Notes: generated by a model from the sequence alone, not told the origin. 64,000 nucleotides of DNA from Mycoplasmoidaceae bacterium (GCA_024407855.1 JAKSVQ010000001.1:62001-126000); one strand, 5' to 3'; positions 1 to 12,098 are shown, counted from the first letter of the stretch. Numbers and translations are program-made.

Positions 1-43
1 TAGAGCTAAAAAAGAAAAAGATGATCTAGACGATCAACAATAA
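1..43 (+). CDS. 3' end of an unidentified gene, cut by the window edge
   Basis: The last 13 sense codons and a TAA stop are visible; the tail is strongly charged (…KKEKDDLDDQQ). It lies 21 bases before arcB on the same strand, so it is probably part of the arginine deiminase operon, where arcA or the arginine/ornithine antiporter gene arcD would be expected. The charged tail fits a cytoplasmic end of a transporter better than arginine deiminase, but too little is present to decide. Confidence 0.5.
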   Translation, partial: RAKKEKDDLDDQQ

Positions 44-64
44 AACACACAAAGGAAAATATAT

Positions 65-1093
65 ATGGCATTTAACTTAAGATCACGTGATCTATTAAAA
101 GTTAGTGATTTTACTAAAGAAGAACTAACACACTTAATAGATTTAAGTATTGAATTAAAAAAACAAAAACAAACAGGTGTATTACCTCAACAACTAAAAG
201 GTAAATCAATCTGTATTATGTTCCAAAAAACATCTACGCGAACTAGATGTTCATTTGAAACAGCAGCATTTGAATTAGGAATGGGATGCACATACCTAGA
301 TTCATCATCAAGCCAATTTGGTAAAAAAGAATCTATTGCTGATACTGCAAGAGTATTATCAAGATTCTATGATGGTATTGAATTCCGTGGATTTGCTCAA
401 TCTGATGTGGAAGAATTAGCAAAATATGCAACAGTTCCTGTATGAAACGGTCTAACTGATGAATTCCACCCAACACAAATGATTGCTGATATGATGACAG
501 TCAAAGAATACTTTGGATTCTTAAAAGGAATTAAATTAGTATTCCTTGGTGATGGTCGTTTCAACATGGGTAACTCATTAATGGCTGTTTGTGCAAAACT
601 AGGATTACACTATGTGTTATGTGGTCCAAAGAAATTCTGACCAAAACCAGAACTTGTTAAAAAATGTAGACAATTCTGCAAGGACTCTGGTGGAACAATC
701 ACTTTCACAGAAGACAAAATGAAAGCTGTTGAAGGTGCCAATGTTATCTATACAGATATTTGAGTATCAATGGGTGAAGATTTCAAAGTTTGAGATGAAC
801 GTATTAAACTAATGAGACCATTCCAAGTTGATATGCAAACAATGTTACACGCTGAAAAAACAGCAACACTTGGTCCTATCTTCATGCACTGTTTACCATC
901 ATACCACGGTTTAGATACTGATGTTGGTAGATTGGTTGCTCAAGAATTTGGAAAGAAATATCCAGAAGTTAAGAGCGGAGAACTAGAAGTTACTGATGAA
1001 GTATTTAATTCTCGTTTCTCATTTGTTTTTGAAGAAGCTGAAAACAGAATGCACTCAATTAAAGCTATCATACTTGCAACAATAGGACAATAG
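65..1093 (+). CDS. arcB: Ornithine carbamoyltransferase (catabolic, ADI pathway)
   Basis: This enzyme interconverts citrulline plus phosphate and ornithine plus carbamoyl phosphate; in the arginine deiminase pathway it runs towards carbamoyl phosphate. The 342-aa protein has the carbamoyl-phosphate motif STRTRC at residues 57-62, HPTQ in the middle, HCLP near residue 275 and the family C-terminus (LEVTDEVF…[11 protein letters not shown]). It is complete only if in-frame TGA codons (the first at 443-445) are read as Trp. The start is the ATG after AAAGGA. The stop is followed after 2 bases by arcC, so the two are cotranscribed. The 'CSFETAA' context after the STRTR loop is typical of OTC rather than of aspartate carbamoyltransferase. 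Confidence 0.96.
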
Positions 1094-1095
1094 TA

Positions 1096-2031
1096 ATGTC
1101 AACAATCGTTATAGCATTAGGTGGTAACGCTTTAGGCGATACCCCTGCTGAACAAATTATTAAGATTCAAGAACCCGCAAAGATCATTACCAAATTAATT
1201 AAAGAAGGTCATGATGTAATTGTAGGTCATGGAAACGGACCACAAGTTGGTGCCATTTTCAATGCATTTAATATTGCTCACAATATTGATGAAAAGATTC
1301 CTGCTATGCCGTTTGCTGAAGCAGGAGCAATGAGTCAAGGTTATATTGGATTACATATCAACAATGCATTATGTAATGAATTAATTCGTTCCGGTATTAC
1401 CAAGAAAGAAGTAATTTATTTTTTAACACAAACAATAGTTGATAAGAATGATCCTGCATTTAAAAAACCAACTAAACCAGTTGGAGCATTCTATAAAACC
1501 CAAGAAGAGGCTATCCAACACAACCCACTAGGATCAACAATTATTCATGTTCCTAATAAAGGATATCGAAGAGTAGTTCCTAGTCCAAAACCAATTTCCC
1601 TATTAAATTTGGAAGGTGTTCAAGCCGCAGTTAAACAACATAAAGTAGTTATTTGCGGCGGTGGCGGTGGCATTCCAACTATCGTTGAAGATAACCGATA
1701 CAAATTTGTTGATGGTGTTATTGACAAAGATTATGTTGCTGCAATGATTGCAGATCATATCGATGCAGATTATCTAGTAATCTTAACCAATGTTCCTAAT
1801 GCTTTCATTAATTATGGTACTGATAAAGAACAATCTATTAAAGATGTAACTGTAAAGCAAATGCAAAAGTATATTGATACTAAAGAATTTGCTGCAGGAA
1901 GTATGTTACCTAAAGTACAAGCTGCAATGGAATTTGTTGAAAAGGGTAAAAACAGAAAAGCAATTATTGCTTGCTTGTCAGATTTACCAGATGCTATAAA
2001 AGGTAAGTGTGGAACAATAATTACAAAATAA
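1096..2031 (+). CDS. arcC: Carbamate kinase
   Basis: It transfers phosphate from carbamoyl phosphate to ADP, giving ATP, CO2 and ammonia: the energy-yielding step of arginine fermentation. The 311-aa protein begins with the amino-acid-kinase nucleotide loop (IALGGNALG), has GHGNGPQVG near residue 45, the CGGGGGIP loop near residue 190, and ends GTIITK, all family hallmarks at the usual length. It starts 2 bases after the arcB stop. It is the last gene of the unit; a hairpin with T-run follows directly. Its substrate is also the one needed by PyrB, encoded about 5 kb away. Confidence 0.97.
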   Translation: MSTIVIALGGNALGDTPAEQIIKIQEPAKIITKLIKEGHDVIVGHGNGPQVGAIFNAFNIAHNIDEKIPAMPFAEAGAMSQGYIGLHINNALCNELIRSGITKKEVIYFLTQTIVDKNDPAFKKPTKPVGAFYKTQEEAIQHNPLGSTIIHVPNKGYRRVVPSPKPISLLNLEGVQAAVKQHKVVICGGGGGIPTIVEDNRYKFVDGVIDKDYVAAMIADHIDADYLVILTNVPNAFINYGTDKEQSIKDVTVKQMQKYIDTKEFAAGSMLPKVQAAMEFVEKGKNRKAIIACLSDLPDAIKGKCGTIITK

Positions 2032-2056
2032 AAAGAGGTTATACCTCTTTTTTATT
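2029..2056. terminator. Bidirectional intrinsic terminator between arcC and the convergent gene
   Basis: The stem AAAAGAGGT/ACCTCTTTT (2031-2039 with 2043-2051) has a 3-base loop, with A-run on the left and T-run on the right. It can end transcription from both directions and overlaps both stop codons. Confidence 0.85.
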
Positions 2057-3233
2057 TATCTGTATAGTTCTTGAAATAGTTTTGAATTAATACTACTGGA
2101 GTTCCTTTATCACCAGAGCCACTTGTTAGATCTGACAAACTACCTAATAAGTCAGTTAATTGTCTTGGTGTAGTTCCTAATGCTGTCTTAGTACCAACTA
2201 AGTTCTTGGCTTTGTTTTTGATATTACCACTAACTTCAGCTAATAACTTAGCTTTATCTTTTTGGTTCTTAGCATTGTCAATATACATTTTTAGTTTTAA
2301 TTCATTTGGTGTTCCAATTAAACCATCAGTATATCCGGGAGAAACAACTGGGTCAGCTAATTCTCAAATTTTACCAACTGGATCTTTAAATGCACCATCA
2401 CCATAAACCATTACTTCAATCTTTACTTTAGTACCTTTATATATAAGGGATTGAACCTTCTTTACAAATTCAAAGCAGTTTCTTGGGAATAGCTTAATTT
2501 TATTATCAGTTGAAAAGTTTGAACCTAAGATTCCATAATCTTTGTTAAAACCAGAACCTTTATTAGGTGATGTTAGAATATCACTTAATAGCATTACTTT
2601 AGCTGATGAATCTTTTTTAAGAATCATAGCTTTAGTAATAAAACGATCATGAATGTTTGCACAAATAATATTTTTTGTGTATTTTAATAATTCACAAGGA
2701 TTGTTGCTTAAAATGATTTCACACTTAGAACCAACCGCTTCCTTATATAGGTCAATATAATCAATACCTGTAAACTTATGTTTAATGTTAGGAAATAATT
2801 TTCTAAATTCTTTTTCTTTGAACGAAGCATCTTGTCCAATTCTTTTATCAAATAATTGTTCTTCAGTAACAAAGTGGTTTCCTACTTCATCGGCAGGGAA
2901 AGATAATTGTAAATAAACTTTCTTTGCGTGTTTAGTTAAACCTTTTAACAAGTTAACAAATCTATTTCTAGATAAGATTGGAAAACAAATACCAATTGTT
3001 TCATTTTTATACTTCTTATAAATGCAATCACTAATATCAGATAGTTTTGCATAGTTTCCTTGTGTACGAGCGACAACTGATTCAGTAATAGCTAATACAT
3101 CTTTTGTTTGCAATGTTATAGCGTGTCTATTATGTAAATCAATAACACGATTAGCAACAATCTTAGCAAGATCATCACCATCTTGTACTAGTGGCATAAT
3201 TAGCCCTCTAGAGATAACTCCAAAATCTTTCAT
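2052..3233 (-). CDS. CofE-like (coenzyme F420-0:L-glutamate ligase family) protein
   Basis: The 393-aa protein matches the F420_ligase family at its N-terminus (GVISRGLIMPLVQDGDDL, then DVLAITESVVARTQGNY around residues 45-60). Near residue 285 it has the block VMVYGDGAFKDPVGKIWELA. True CofE adds glutamates to coenzyme F420; no F420 pathway is known in mollicutes, so the substrate here is probably another acid and remains unknown. One TGA is read as Trp (in KIWELA). The ATG at 3233 is chosen because AAGGAG sits 6 bases upstream; a TTG at 3248 would bury that site. A minus-strand TATAAT (3264-3259) lies upstream. It converges on arcC. Confidence 0.7.
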
Positions 3234-3276
3234 TTTGAACTCCTTCAAATACTCAATAATTATAATTCTTTTTTAC

Positions 3277-3305
3277 TTGGTTAATTAATGACATTAATGT
3301 ATAAT
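3277..3305 (+). promoter_or_regulatory. Promoter of the GMP reductase/IMPDH-family gene
   Basis: TTGGTT (3277-3282), a 17-base spacer and a perfect TATAAT (3300-3305). Transcription should start near 3312, which is almost on top of an in-frame GTG at 3313. The annotated ATG with a good ribosome site is 33 bases further on. Confidence 0.6.
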
Positions 3306-3345
3306 TAATGAGGTGTTGAAAAAACAACAACTCAAAGGAGACAAA

Positions 3346-4461
3346 ATGAGCTATAAAGACACAAAATTATTTGGGATAAGAGAAGTAGCTATTTATCCTA
3401 AAGCATTTACTACAATTAACTCACGTTCTGAATGTAATCCATATGTTGATAAGATGCTTCCTTTATTTACCGCACCAATGAGTTCAGTTATTGATGAAGA
3501 ATCTGCTGAAATATATGCAAAGAATAAAATCAACCCCATTATTCCTCGTAATATTTCATTCGAAACAAGAATTAAATTAATGAGTAAATACATGGTTGCT
3601 ATTAGTTTATCTGAAGCAAACAACTATTTTATTAAGAATGCTGCTAAATTAAAAAAGCTAAAACACTTTGCTGTTTTAATTGACATTGCTAATGGTCACA
3701 TGAAATCAATGCAAGACACTATTAGAAAATTAAGACAACTATATAAAGACAAAATTGAAATTATGTGTGGTAACATTGCCAACCCAGTAACATTCAGATA
3801 TTTATCTGAAGCCGGTGCTGACTACATTAGAGTTGGTATTGGTGGTGGTTCTGGATGTTTAACTGCTAGTAACACAGGAATTTTCTATCCAATGGGAAGT
3901 TTAATTCTTGGATGTAAGAAAATTCAAAAGCAAATGATGCGTTCTTACAAATTAAACAAATCTCCTAAGCCAGCAAAGATTGTTGCTGATGGTGGAATGA
4001 AGAATTATGATTACATCATTAAAGCTTTATTCTTAGGTGCAGATTATGTAATGTGTGGAAGAATCTTTAGTCAAGCATGGGAAGCTCCTGGTGAAAAATG
4101 ATCTAAACTTAAAACAGATGAAGATCGTAAAAAGAATTGACATAACATTGATAAGCATGACAATTTCTTATTTAGACCAGACCTATTTGATTACAAAAAG
4201 ATCTTCTATGGAATGAGCACAAAGAAAGCTCAAAAAGAAATTGCTAATGCTAACTGTATTGAAAACTGTTTGTTTAAAACATCTGAAGGTGTAGTAAAAG
4301 AAATTCCTATTTCATATACTATAGAAGGTTGAACAGAAAACTTTGTAGCTTACTTTACATCTGCAATGAGTTATACAGAATGTCGTACATTAAAAGACGT
4401 TAAAGAATTTGATGAATATCGTTTAATGACAACTGAAGCACAAAATTCTTATAATAGATAA
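3346..4461 (+). CDS. guaC: GMP reductase / IMP dehydrogenase family oxidoreductase
   Basis: The 371-aa TIM-barrel protein belongs to the IMPDH/GMPR family. It has the early substrate block (FTAPMSSV), the catalytic-loop region VGIGGGSGCLT with the reactive Cys, VADGGM and LGADYVMCG. It has no CBS domains, as expected for GMP reductase, which turns GMP into IMP with NADPH. A CBS-less IMPDH working in the opposite direction cannot be excluded. The ATG is chosen for the AAAGGAG upstream. TGA occurs as Trp several times (for example 4099-4101). It is monocistronic, between its own promoter and a strong terminator. Confidence 0.75.
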
Positions 4462-4470
4462 TAAAAAAAG

Positions 4471-4496
4471 AAAAGGATGCTTTGCATCCTTTTTTA
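4471..4496. terminator. Intrinsic terminator between convergent genes
   Basis: Stem AAAAGGATGC/GCATCCTTTT with a TTT loop, then a T-run; it also covers the stop of the minus-strand peptidase gene. Confidence 0.85.
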
Positions 4497-6164
4497 AATG
4501 TTTTCCATAGCTTGAATTGTATCTAATATAACTGAAATAATTTTCTTTCATGAATTTAGATAAAGCGTTTCCTGGGGTTTATGCACATTTGGTGTAGTAG
4601 GTCCAATACTACATTGATTAATTTCTGGGTTGTATTTATATCATCATGCACATTCTATACCACCGTGGATTTTAGTTAATACGGGTTGTATACCTAAATT
4701 AGTGTAACTTTCTATTACTTGATTTCTGATTTTGTCATCTTCCTTATAGACATAAGGCTCATAGTCACAAACAGGTACATCTTCTATTAAATCACCAGCC
4801 ATAGCATTGTTAAGATTTGTATAGTTCTCTAAAGCAAGGTCTTTGAAATATTGTAAATGATCCATATTCTCAGATCTTGAATAGAATTGTGAATAAAATT
4901 GCGGGTCGTTTTTAGTACCTGGTTTTCCTAAATTAAGTCATACTGGACAAACATTAGAACTGGAAATTGGTCTGTCATCAACATCTTTGGCATATAAACC
5001 ATAATATGTTTTATCTATTCAATTTAAAATTCCATTAGAAACATTACCTGTTAGTGCTGGAGCTGATGTTTCTAAACTTATAGTTCGCAAACTGATATTT
5101 AGTTTTGATTCATTTGGGTGGTCGGTATGAATTTTTTCTTCTAATTGATTAATATATTCAAAAGATAGTTCCGAAATTTCAGTACTTTTACTTGCAAAAT
5201 TGATTTCAAGTGATTTTGGAACGACATTGTTTGCTGTTTCTCAACAATTAATTGAAACTAAATTTAAAGGTGGATCAGACGACAAAATTTCATTGTTTAT
5301 GTGTAATAATACTTCTGCACCTATTTTTATGGTGTTGCATAAGTTATCTTTAATAGCAATGCCGGAATGTCCACCTTGTCCGCCACTAACAAGTAATTTA
5401 TAGCCAGTGTAGCTATTATCAATATTGATAATAGATTGATTACTAAAATTTTCTTTGACATATTTTCTACTATATCCGCCTGAACAGGAAACAGAAATTT
5501 CTTCTTCTTGTTCTCCATCAATGTTAATTAGATAATCTCAGCCATCGTCATGACTAACAGGATTAATTCTTTCCTCATCATTTATTCATCCGATGTTGGC
5601 TGCACCTACTAACCCAGGTTCTTCATCAGCTGTAAAAATGCATCTAATATCACCGTGCTGAAATGCATTTTGTAAAGCAGTAATAGCTAATATTGTTGAA
5701 ATACCTGTGCCATCATCAGCACCAAGTGAAGATTTATAACCTGCAGTATGGATAATTGGTTCCCCATTTTCATCTTCATCTAATACAGGAATAGGATTTT
5801 TGATTCTCTCTTCACCTAGTACGCGCGTTCAAACCATATCCATATGTCCTTGGAGAACTAACTTCTTTCAATTCTTACACCCATATGAAGCAGGTATGTC
5901 ATATCATAGATTACCATATTTGTCTTGCATAGGAGTAACACCAAATTTGGCAAGTACACCTTTTAAATAATTTCTAATTTCATCTAGTTGACCAGATGGG
6001 TGAGGAATGGAACATATTCCTCCCTTTCAGTTTTTACCAACAAATTGATTAAGTGCTTCATTATAAACTCTATCAATAATTGGCCCCTGATTGCAACTTG
6101 TCAGTGTCATAACAGGATTAAAAGCTAATCCAGTTACTATTAAAGGTCATATTATTTTTCTCAT
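4494..6164 (-). CDS. PepD-like M20 family dipeptidase, predicted lipoprotein
   Basis: The 556-aa protein matches cytosol non-specific (Xaa-His) dipeptidases of the M20 zinc family: GHMDMVW, GADDGTGIS, FTADEEPGLVGA (the glutamate pair that activates water), INIDGEQEEE, and GGHSGIAI in the dimerisation region. Unusually it begins with a lipoprotein signal (hydrophobic stretch then LTSC, Cys about residue 24), so it probably sits on the outer face of the membrane and cuts dipeptides before uptake. It is about 70 residues longer than typical PepD. A TATAAT lies at 6204-6199. TGA as Trp occurs many times, the first at codon 6. It is a single gene, not in an operon. Confidence 0.83.
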
Positions 6165-6241
6165 ATTTAATTCCTTAAACAAACAATAGAATTCTATAAT
6201 TATATGTGGATTGACTAATAAAAGTTAGAAAATGAATGTAT

Positions 6242-6268
6242 AAAAAAAAGAGCTTATGCTCTTTTTTT
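6242..6268. terminator. Terminator of the pyr operon
   Basis: Stem AAAAGAGC/GCTCTTTT with loop TTAT, flanked by A- and T-runs. It overlaps the stop codon of pyrB (6254-6256). Confidence 0.8.
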
Positions 6269-7372
6269 GTTCTTAGGATTCTTTCTTAAATCTACTTCCA
6301 TTTCACAGTAAACACATTTTCATATACCTTTTTTACTTGTTGGCACAAAAATATGTTTATGACCTTGTTCTATACTAGAGATACATCTAGGGTTTTTACA
6401 AACTAAATCATATCTAGCTTTAGTACCATCATAGTAGTAATCACGTTTAGCTTTTTGTTTAGCTCATTCTAGTAATTGTAGGATAAGAGCCATTCTGATG
6501 TATTTACCATTAAGTGTTTGTCTAAAGTATGCAGCTCTTGGATCTTTATCAACCGCCACTTCGATTTCATTCACTCTTGGTAGTGGGTGAAGAATAGCCA
6601 TGTCTTTCTTTGCTTCTTTTAATTTGTCGACAGTTAAAACATAGCAATCTTTTAATCTTTCATATTCTTTAGGGTCAAAGAATCGTTCTCTTTGAATTCT
6701 TGTCATATAAAGGATATCTAGATCTTTCAAGTTACCTTCTAGCGTTCTAACTTCTTTGTATGGCATTTTGTTTTTCTTAATAATGTCATGGATAACGTGA
6801 GATGGCATTTTTAGTTCATCTGGAGAAATTAAAACAAGTTTAATTCCTTTGTATCTTGACATAGCCATTGTTAGTGAGTGAACAGTTCTTCCATATTTAA
6901 GGTCACCACACATACCAATAGTTAAATTGTTTAATCTTCCTTTTTCACGATAGATGGTTAAAAGGTCGGTTAGTGTTTGAGTTGGGTGACAGTGAACACC
7001 ATCACCAGCATTAATTAATGGAATGTCTGTTGCAAATGAACCAGATAGTGCTGAACCATCCTTTGGATGACGCATTGCAATAATGTCAGCAAAGTTGCTT
7101 ACTGTTTTGCAAGTATCAGCAACACTTTCACCTTTAGCAACACTTGATGAAGATGCATCACTAAAACCAATTACTGTTCCACCAAGTTCTAGCATAGCTG
7201 ATGTGAAACTTAATCTAGTTCTTGTTGAAGGTTCATAGAATAATGTTGCAATTTTCTTTCCTTCACAAACATGCGCATATTGTTCTTTGTGATTAATAAT
7301 GTGGATAGCACTTTTTATTAAGTCATCAATTTCTTTTACCGTTAAATCTTTAATATCAATTAAACTTCTCAT
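6254..7372 (-). CDS. pyrB: Aspartate carbamoyltransferase with a C-terminal PyrI-like zinc motif
   Basis: It condenses carbamoyl phosphate and aspartate, the first committed step of UMP synthesis. Residues 1-302 are a full catalytic chain: STRTR at 49-53, [23 protein letters not shown] (Trp 303) leads into a 70-residue extension with Cys at 325, 330, 353 and 356 in the pattern CKNPRC…CVYC, like the zinc domain of the regulatory subunit PyrI. The nucleotide-binding half of PyrI is absent. The zinc module may help trimer packing without allosteric control. Last gene of the pyr operon, 2 bases after pyrE; its ribosome site lies inside the end of pyrE. Confidence 0.95.
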
Positions 7373-7374
7373 AA

Positions 7375-8022
7375 TTACTCCTTAATTCAACTTTCATCAC
7401 TTGGATTATTTCTGAAAGCGATAAGTTTTTTCTTATCTGCTTCCTTTATATATCCTTCTTTTGCTGCAATATCAACAATTACATCAAAGTTAGTTAATGA
7501 AACATTTTTTAAATTTGCTTGAGCTAATGCATCAACACTCTTTTTCATTCCATATGTAAAGATTGATGCAATACCTAGAACATTAATTCCAACAGATCTT
7601 AAATGTTGTGCAACATCAATACATGATCCACCAGTTGAAACCAAATCTTCAATTACAACAACTTTTGAACCTGGTGGTACCTTACCCTCAATTCTATTTT
7701 TTCTTCCATGGTCTTTTGAACTTGAACGACAATATCCCATAGGGATCTGCATTAAGTGTCCAACAATTGCTGCATGAGGAATACCAGCTGTTGATGTTCC
7801 AACAACAATTTCAACATCTGGATATTCAGCTTTTATCATTTCTGCTAATGAATTTTCAATATCAGCTCTTACTTTCATATCTGATAGTGTTAATCTGTTA
7901 TCGCAATAAATTGGGCTTTTAATCCCACTAGCTCATGTAAATGGTTTGTCCGGACTTAAAAAGACAGCTTTGATACTTAATAAGTCTTTAGCAACTAATT
8001 CTTGTATTTGTTTTTTATCCAT
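7375..8022 (-). CDS. pyrE: Orotate phosphoribosyltransferase
   Basis: It joins orotate to PRPP, giving OMP. The 215-aa protein has the N-terminal [18 protein letters not shown] block (Trp from TGA), the lysine-rich loop [11 protein letters not shown], and the PRPP-binding motif [13 protein letters not shown] near residues 120-132. The start is preceded by AGGAGAATA. It lies 9 bases after pyrF and 2 bases before pyrB in the same transcript. Confidence 0.95.
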
Positions 8023-8031
8023 ATTATTCTC

Positions 8032-8729
8032 CTATCCTACAAATGCTTTTACACATTTCTTATACATTGCTACAGGATCTTTAGCTTGTGTAATAGGTCT
8101 ACCTACTACAATGTAGTCAGATCCAGCTTTTTTAGCTTGTGCTGGTGTCATAACACGCTTTTGGTCACCTTTGTTTTTCATATCGAAACGAATACCGGGT
8201 GTTACAGTTAAAAACTTCTTTCCACAAACTTTATGAACCTTTTGTGCTTCCATAGCAGAACATACAACACCATTTAGTTTGCTTGACTTAGCTAATTTAG
8301 CATAATGCATAACAACTTTATCAATTGGTTCATGGATTAAGATATCGCTTTCCATACTTTGTTGATCAGTTGATGTTAATTGTGTAATGGCAATTACTAA
8401 TGGGTGCTTGCCATCTTCTCTTGTGGCACCTTCCATTGCAGCCTTCATCATTGCTTGAGTTCCACTAGCGTGAATACTAAACATATCAACATATTGATAT
8501 GATAGTACTCTTGAACATCTTCTAATAGTATTAGGAATATCATATAGTTTTAAATCTAAGAAAATCTTGTGTCCTCTTCTTTTTAATTCTTTTAAGAAGC
8601 TTGGACCAGCACTATAGAATAATTCCATTCCAATTTTCACAAATGGTTTTTCTTTAATAAATAAATCTAGAAAGTTTAGTGCTTCAATTTTATTTGGAAA
8701 GTCACAAGCAATTATTACATCTTTTCCCA

Positions 8730-8730
<1 letters not shown>
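8032..8730 (-). CDS. pyrF: Orotidine 5'-phosphate decarboxylase
   Basis: It decarboxylates OMP to UMP. The 232-aa chain has the catalytic Lys-Asp array in LDLKLYDIPNTI (about residues 58-70), the phosphate-binding VTPGIRF, and the late Gly-Arg block YIVVGRPIT. Its length is normal for the type I enzyme. The ATG shares its first base with the last base of the pyrD stop (TAATG), so translation is coupled. Confidence 0.95.
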
Positions 8731-9637
<907 letters not shown>

Positions 9638-9641
<4 letters not shown>

Positions 9642-10360
9642 AATAATTCCTTTCCACAGAACACTGGTCCATGTTTACAAATTTGTTTTGGACCATTTCT
9701 AGTTTCTAGTGTGCAACCCATACATGTTCCGGTTCCACAACCCATTCTTTCTTCTAGAGAATATTCACCCATTCCATTTGTTAGAGCATAGATTGCTTTT
9801 AACATTGGCATTGGTCCACATGTATATAGGTAGCCATATTTAAGGTTTTTCATTGCATCCATTGCATAACCTTTAATACCATAGCTGCCATCTACTGTAG
9901 TAACAATAACTTTTGCACCAAGTTTTTTAAACTCATCAATGTAGAACATGTCTGCTTTAGTGTTGAAAGCCATAATCATTGTCACTTCAATGCCTTTTTT
10001 AATTAATTCTTTAGCACACAAATATAGTGGTGGAATTCCAATTCCTCCACCAATTAGTAGAGTGTGTTTTCTTGCATTGTTTAAATTGTATCCTGTACCT
10101 AAGTTAGTTAAAATGTTTAGTTTGCCTTTTGTTTTAGAAAGGATTTCAGTTCCCTTTCCTAATACTTTGTATAACAAAGTTAATTCATCTTTGTTAATGT
10201 CACAAATAGAAATTGGTCTTCTTAGATAGCAACCATTTATTTGAACATGAACAAATGTTCCAGGACGGTTGCAATCTTTAACATCGCCTTTTAGCACCAA
10301 TTTATAAACACCTGGTGCTATTTTCTTGTTGGTTTTTATTTTAGTAACTACTTCTCTCAT
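9638..10360 (-). CDS. pyrK: Dihydroorotate dehydrogenase electron-transfer subunit
   Basis: This is the FAD and 2Fe-2S subunit that passes electrons from PyrD to NAD. The 240-aa protein has the FAD-binding RRPISI, NAD-binding GGGIGIPPL, TCGPMPML, and four C-terminal cysteines (MGCGTGTCMGCTLE…KHGPVFC) that hold the iron-sulphur cluster. An iron-sulphur flavoprotein is notable because mollicutes have very few Fe-S proteins. It overlaps pyrD by 4 bases and follows pyrC by 2. Confidence 0.95.
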
Positions 10361-10362
10361 AA

Positions 10363-11559
10363 TTATTTCTTATAAACCGCCTTTCTATTGTGAACTGTTA
10401 GATAATTTATTCCATACACTTCACAACCCTTAAATGGAGTGTTCTTTCCTTTTGAAATAAATTTGCTTGGTTCAATTACATCTTTTTCATTTAGATTTCA
10501 AATTGCAAAGTCTTTTGATTTAGGTAATCCAAATCTCTTTCGAGGATTATTTACTAAAAGATCTATTAGTTTATTTAATGTGATAATCTTAGTTTTAACT
10601 AAGTGTGTATATAGTAATGGGAACGCAATTTCAATTCCACTTGCACCAAACGCACTATCTTTTAATCCCTTATTCTTTTCTTCCTTAGCATGTGGAGCAT
10701 GATCTGTAGCAATCATATCGATTGTTCCATCCTTGATTCCTTTGATCAATGCTTTTTTATCTTCTAATGATCTGATTGGTGGATTGATTTTATACATTCC
10801 ATCTTCTTTTAGCATAGAGTCATCAAGGATTAAATAATGAGGAGCTGTTTCACAAGTTATGTTTACACCTTGTTTCTTTGCTTTTCTAATTGCTGCAACA
10901 GATTCTTTTGTAGAAACATGGCAAACATGGTATTTGCATTTTGTTTCTTTTACAAGCTTAATATCTCTTTTAACTTGTTCATATTCACTAGCTGAACAAA
11001 TTCCGTTATGTTTATGTTGTTTTGCATATAGTCCATCATGAATATAACCGCCATGAATTAATGTGTTGTCTTCACAGTGAGCAACAATTACTTTATTTAG
11101 TTTCTTAGCAAGAAGCATAGCTTGCTTCATTAACTTAGCATCTTGTACACCTTTGCCATCATCAGAGAAAGCAATAACATATTTAGCTGTATCTTTTAAT
11201 GGAGAAAGTTGTTTTCCTTCTTCATTAATAGATATTGCACCATAAGGGAGAACTTTGATTACTGCGTCTTTCTTAATAATCTTTATTTGTTCCTTTATAT
11301 GTTGTACAGTATCAGACACTGGTTTTAAGTTTGGCATAGTTGCTACAGTGGTGTAACCACCTTTAGCTGCAGCTTTTGATCCAGTTAAAATTGTTTCTTT
11401 ATAACAAAAACCCGGTTCACGGAAATGCACATGCACATCAATGAAAGCCGGGATAATTGTATATTGACTAGAATTTAATTCTGGGTATTGGTCAAGAAAC
11501 ATTAAAAAATCAGTATTCTTTTTTTCTAGACCAAAAATGTTAATTCTCAATTTACCCAT
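10363..11559 (-). CDS. pyrC: Dihydroorotase
   Basis: It closes carbamoyl-aspartate to dihydroorotate. The 398-aa amidohydrolase has the zinc motif PAFIDVHVHFREPG at residues 36-49, further His ligands in HCEDN and HVST, and the catalytic Asp in MIATDHAPH. The protein continues past a TGA (about 10496) for some 45 residues ending in …AVYKK. It is the first gene of the pyr operon (pyrC-K-D-F-E-B). The order lacks carA and carB, so carbamoyl phosphate must come from elsewhere. Confidence 0.95.
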
Positions 11560-11575
11560 AATTTGTTCTTATGAT

Positions 11576-11581
11576 ATTATA
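11576..11581 (-). promoter_or_regulatory. -10 box of the pyr operon
   Basis: TATAAT on the minus strand 16 bases before the pyrC ATG. No clear -35 box, PyrR site or attenuator hairpin is visible in the short leader. Confidence 0.5.
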
Positions 11582-11612
11582 ATCACTATTTATATTTTTT
11601 ATATAAAAATAT

Positions 11613-11640
11613 AAAAAAGAGAGCTTTTGCCCTCTTTTAT
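11613..11640 (-). terminator. Terminator after the small membrane protein gene
   Basis: Stem AAAGAG.GC/GC.CTCTTT with one mismatch and a TTTT loop; the A-run on its left becomes the U-run of the minus-strand transcript. Confidence 0.65.
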
Positions 11641-12098
11641 TTTGATTTTACATACCCAATTACATTAATTATTGAAATGGGTAATACTAGGAATCCAGTA
11701 GCAAACCAACTAATAAACATTCACAACCTTCTGTCTGTACCTGTCATTGGTTTCTTTCCGATAGATGGTCATATTCCAAATGCCACAACTAATGCAATTA
11801 AGGATCAAAATACAATATTTAATATAAGCATTGTCTTGTTATTCAATGATTTACATGTTGAATTGTAATTTTTGTTTCAAACCATAAATAATATTGCACA
11901 AACTAAAGCAGCAGCAGTTAATATACCAACGCCAATGTGAATTTCACATAATCTACTAGTCTTAATAGGCAGTAAGTCTGTATCAACATATAACATGGTC
12001 ATACAAACGCCTAATGCAATAACAAATGCAAATAATACAAAACCAATAATTGATGTCGCCAACAAAATAGGTTTTACATTTCTTTTTTCTTTTGACAT
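11637..12098 (-). CDS. Hypothetical membrane protein, four predicted helices
   Basis: I do not recognise this 153-aa protein. It has a short basic N-terminus (MSKEKRNVK), then hydrophobic stretches near residues 10-35, 52-73, 88-108 and 125-148, so four helices are likely with both ends inside. Two TGA codons are read as Trp near the middle. The ATG follows an AAGGAGA site. It is divergent from another 153-aa membrane protein of similar topology, which hints at an old duplication, though the sequences are not clearly alike. Confidence 0.75.

Noticed and set aside
65..1093. Apparent stop codons splitting arcB and many other genes
   Set aside because: The in-frame TGA codons fall at conserved Trp positions in dozens of well-known proteins, so they are sense codons, not frameshifts or pseudogenes.
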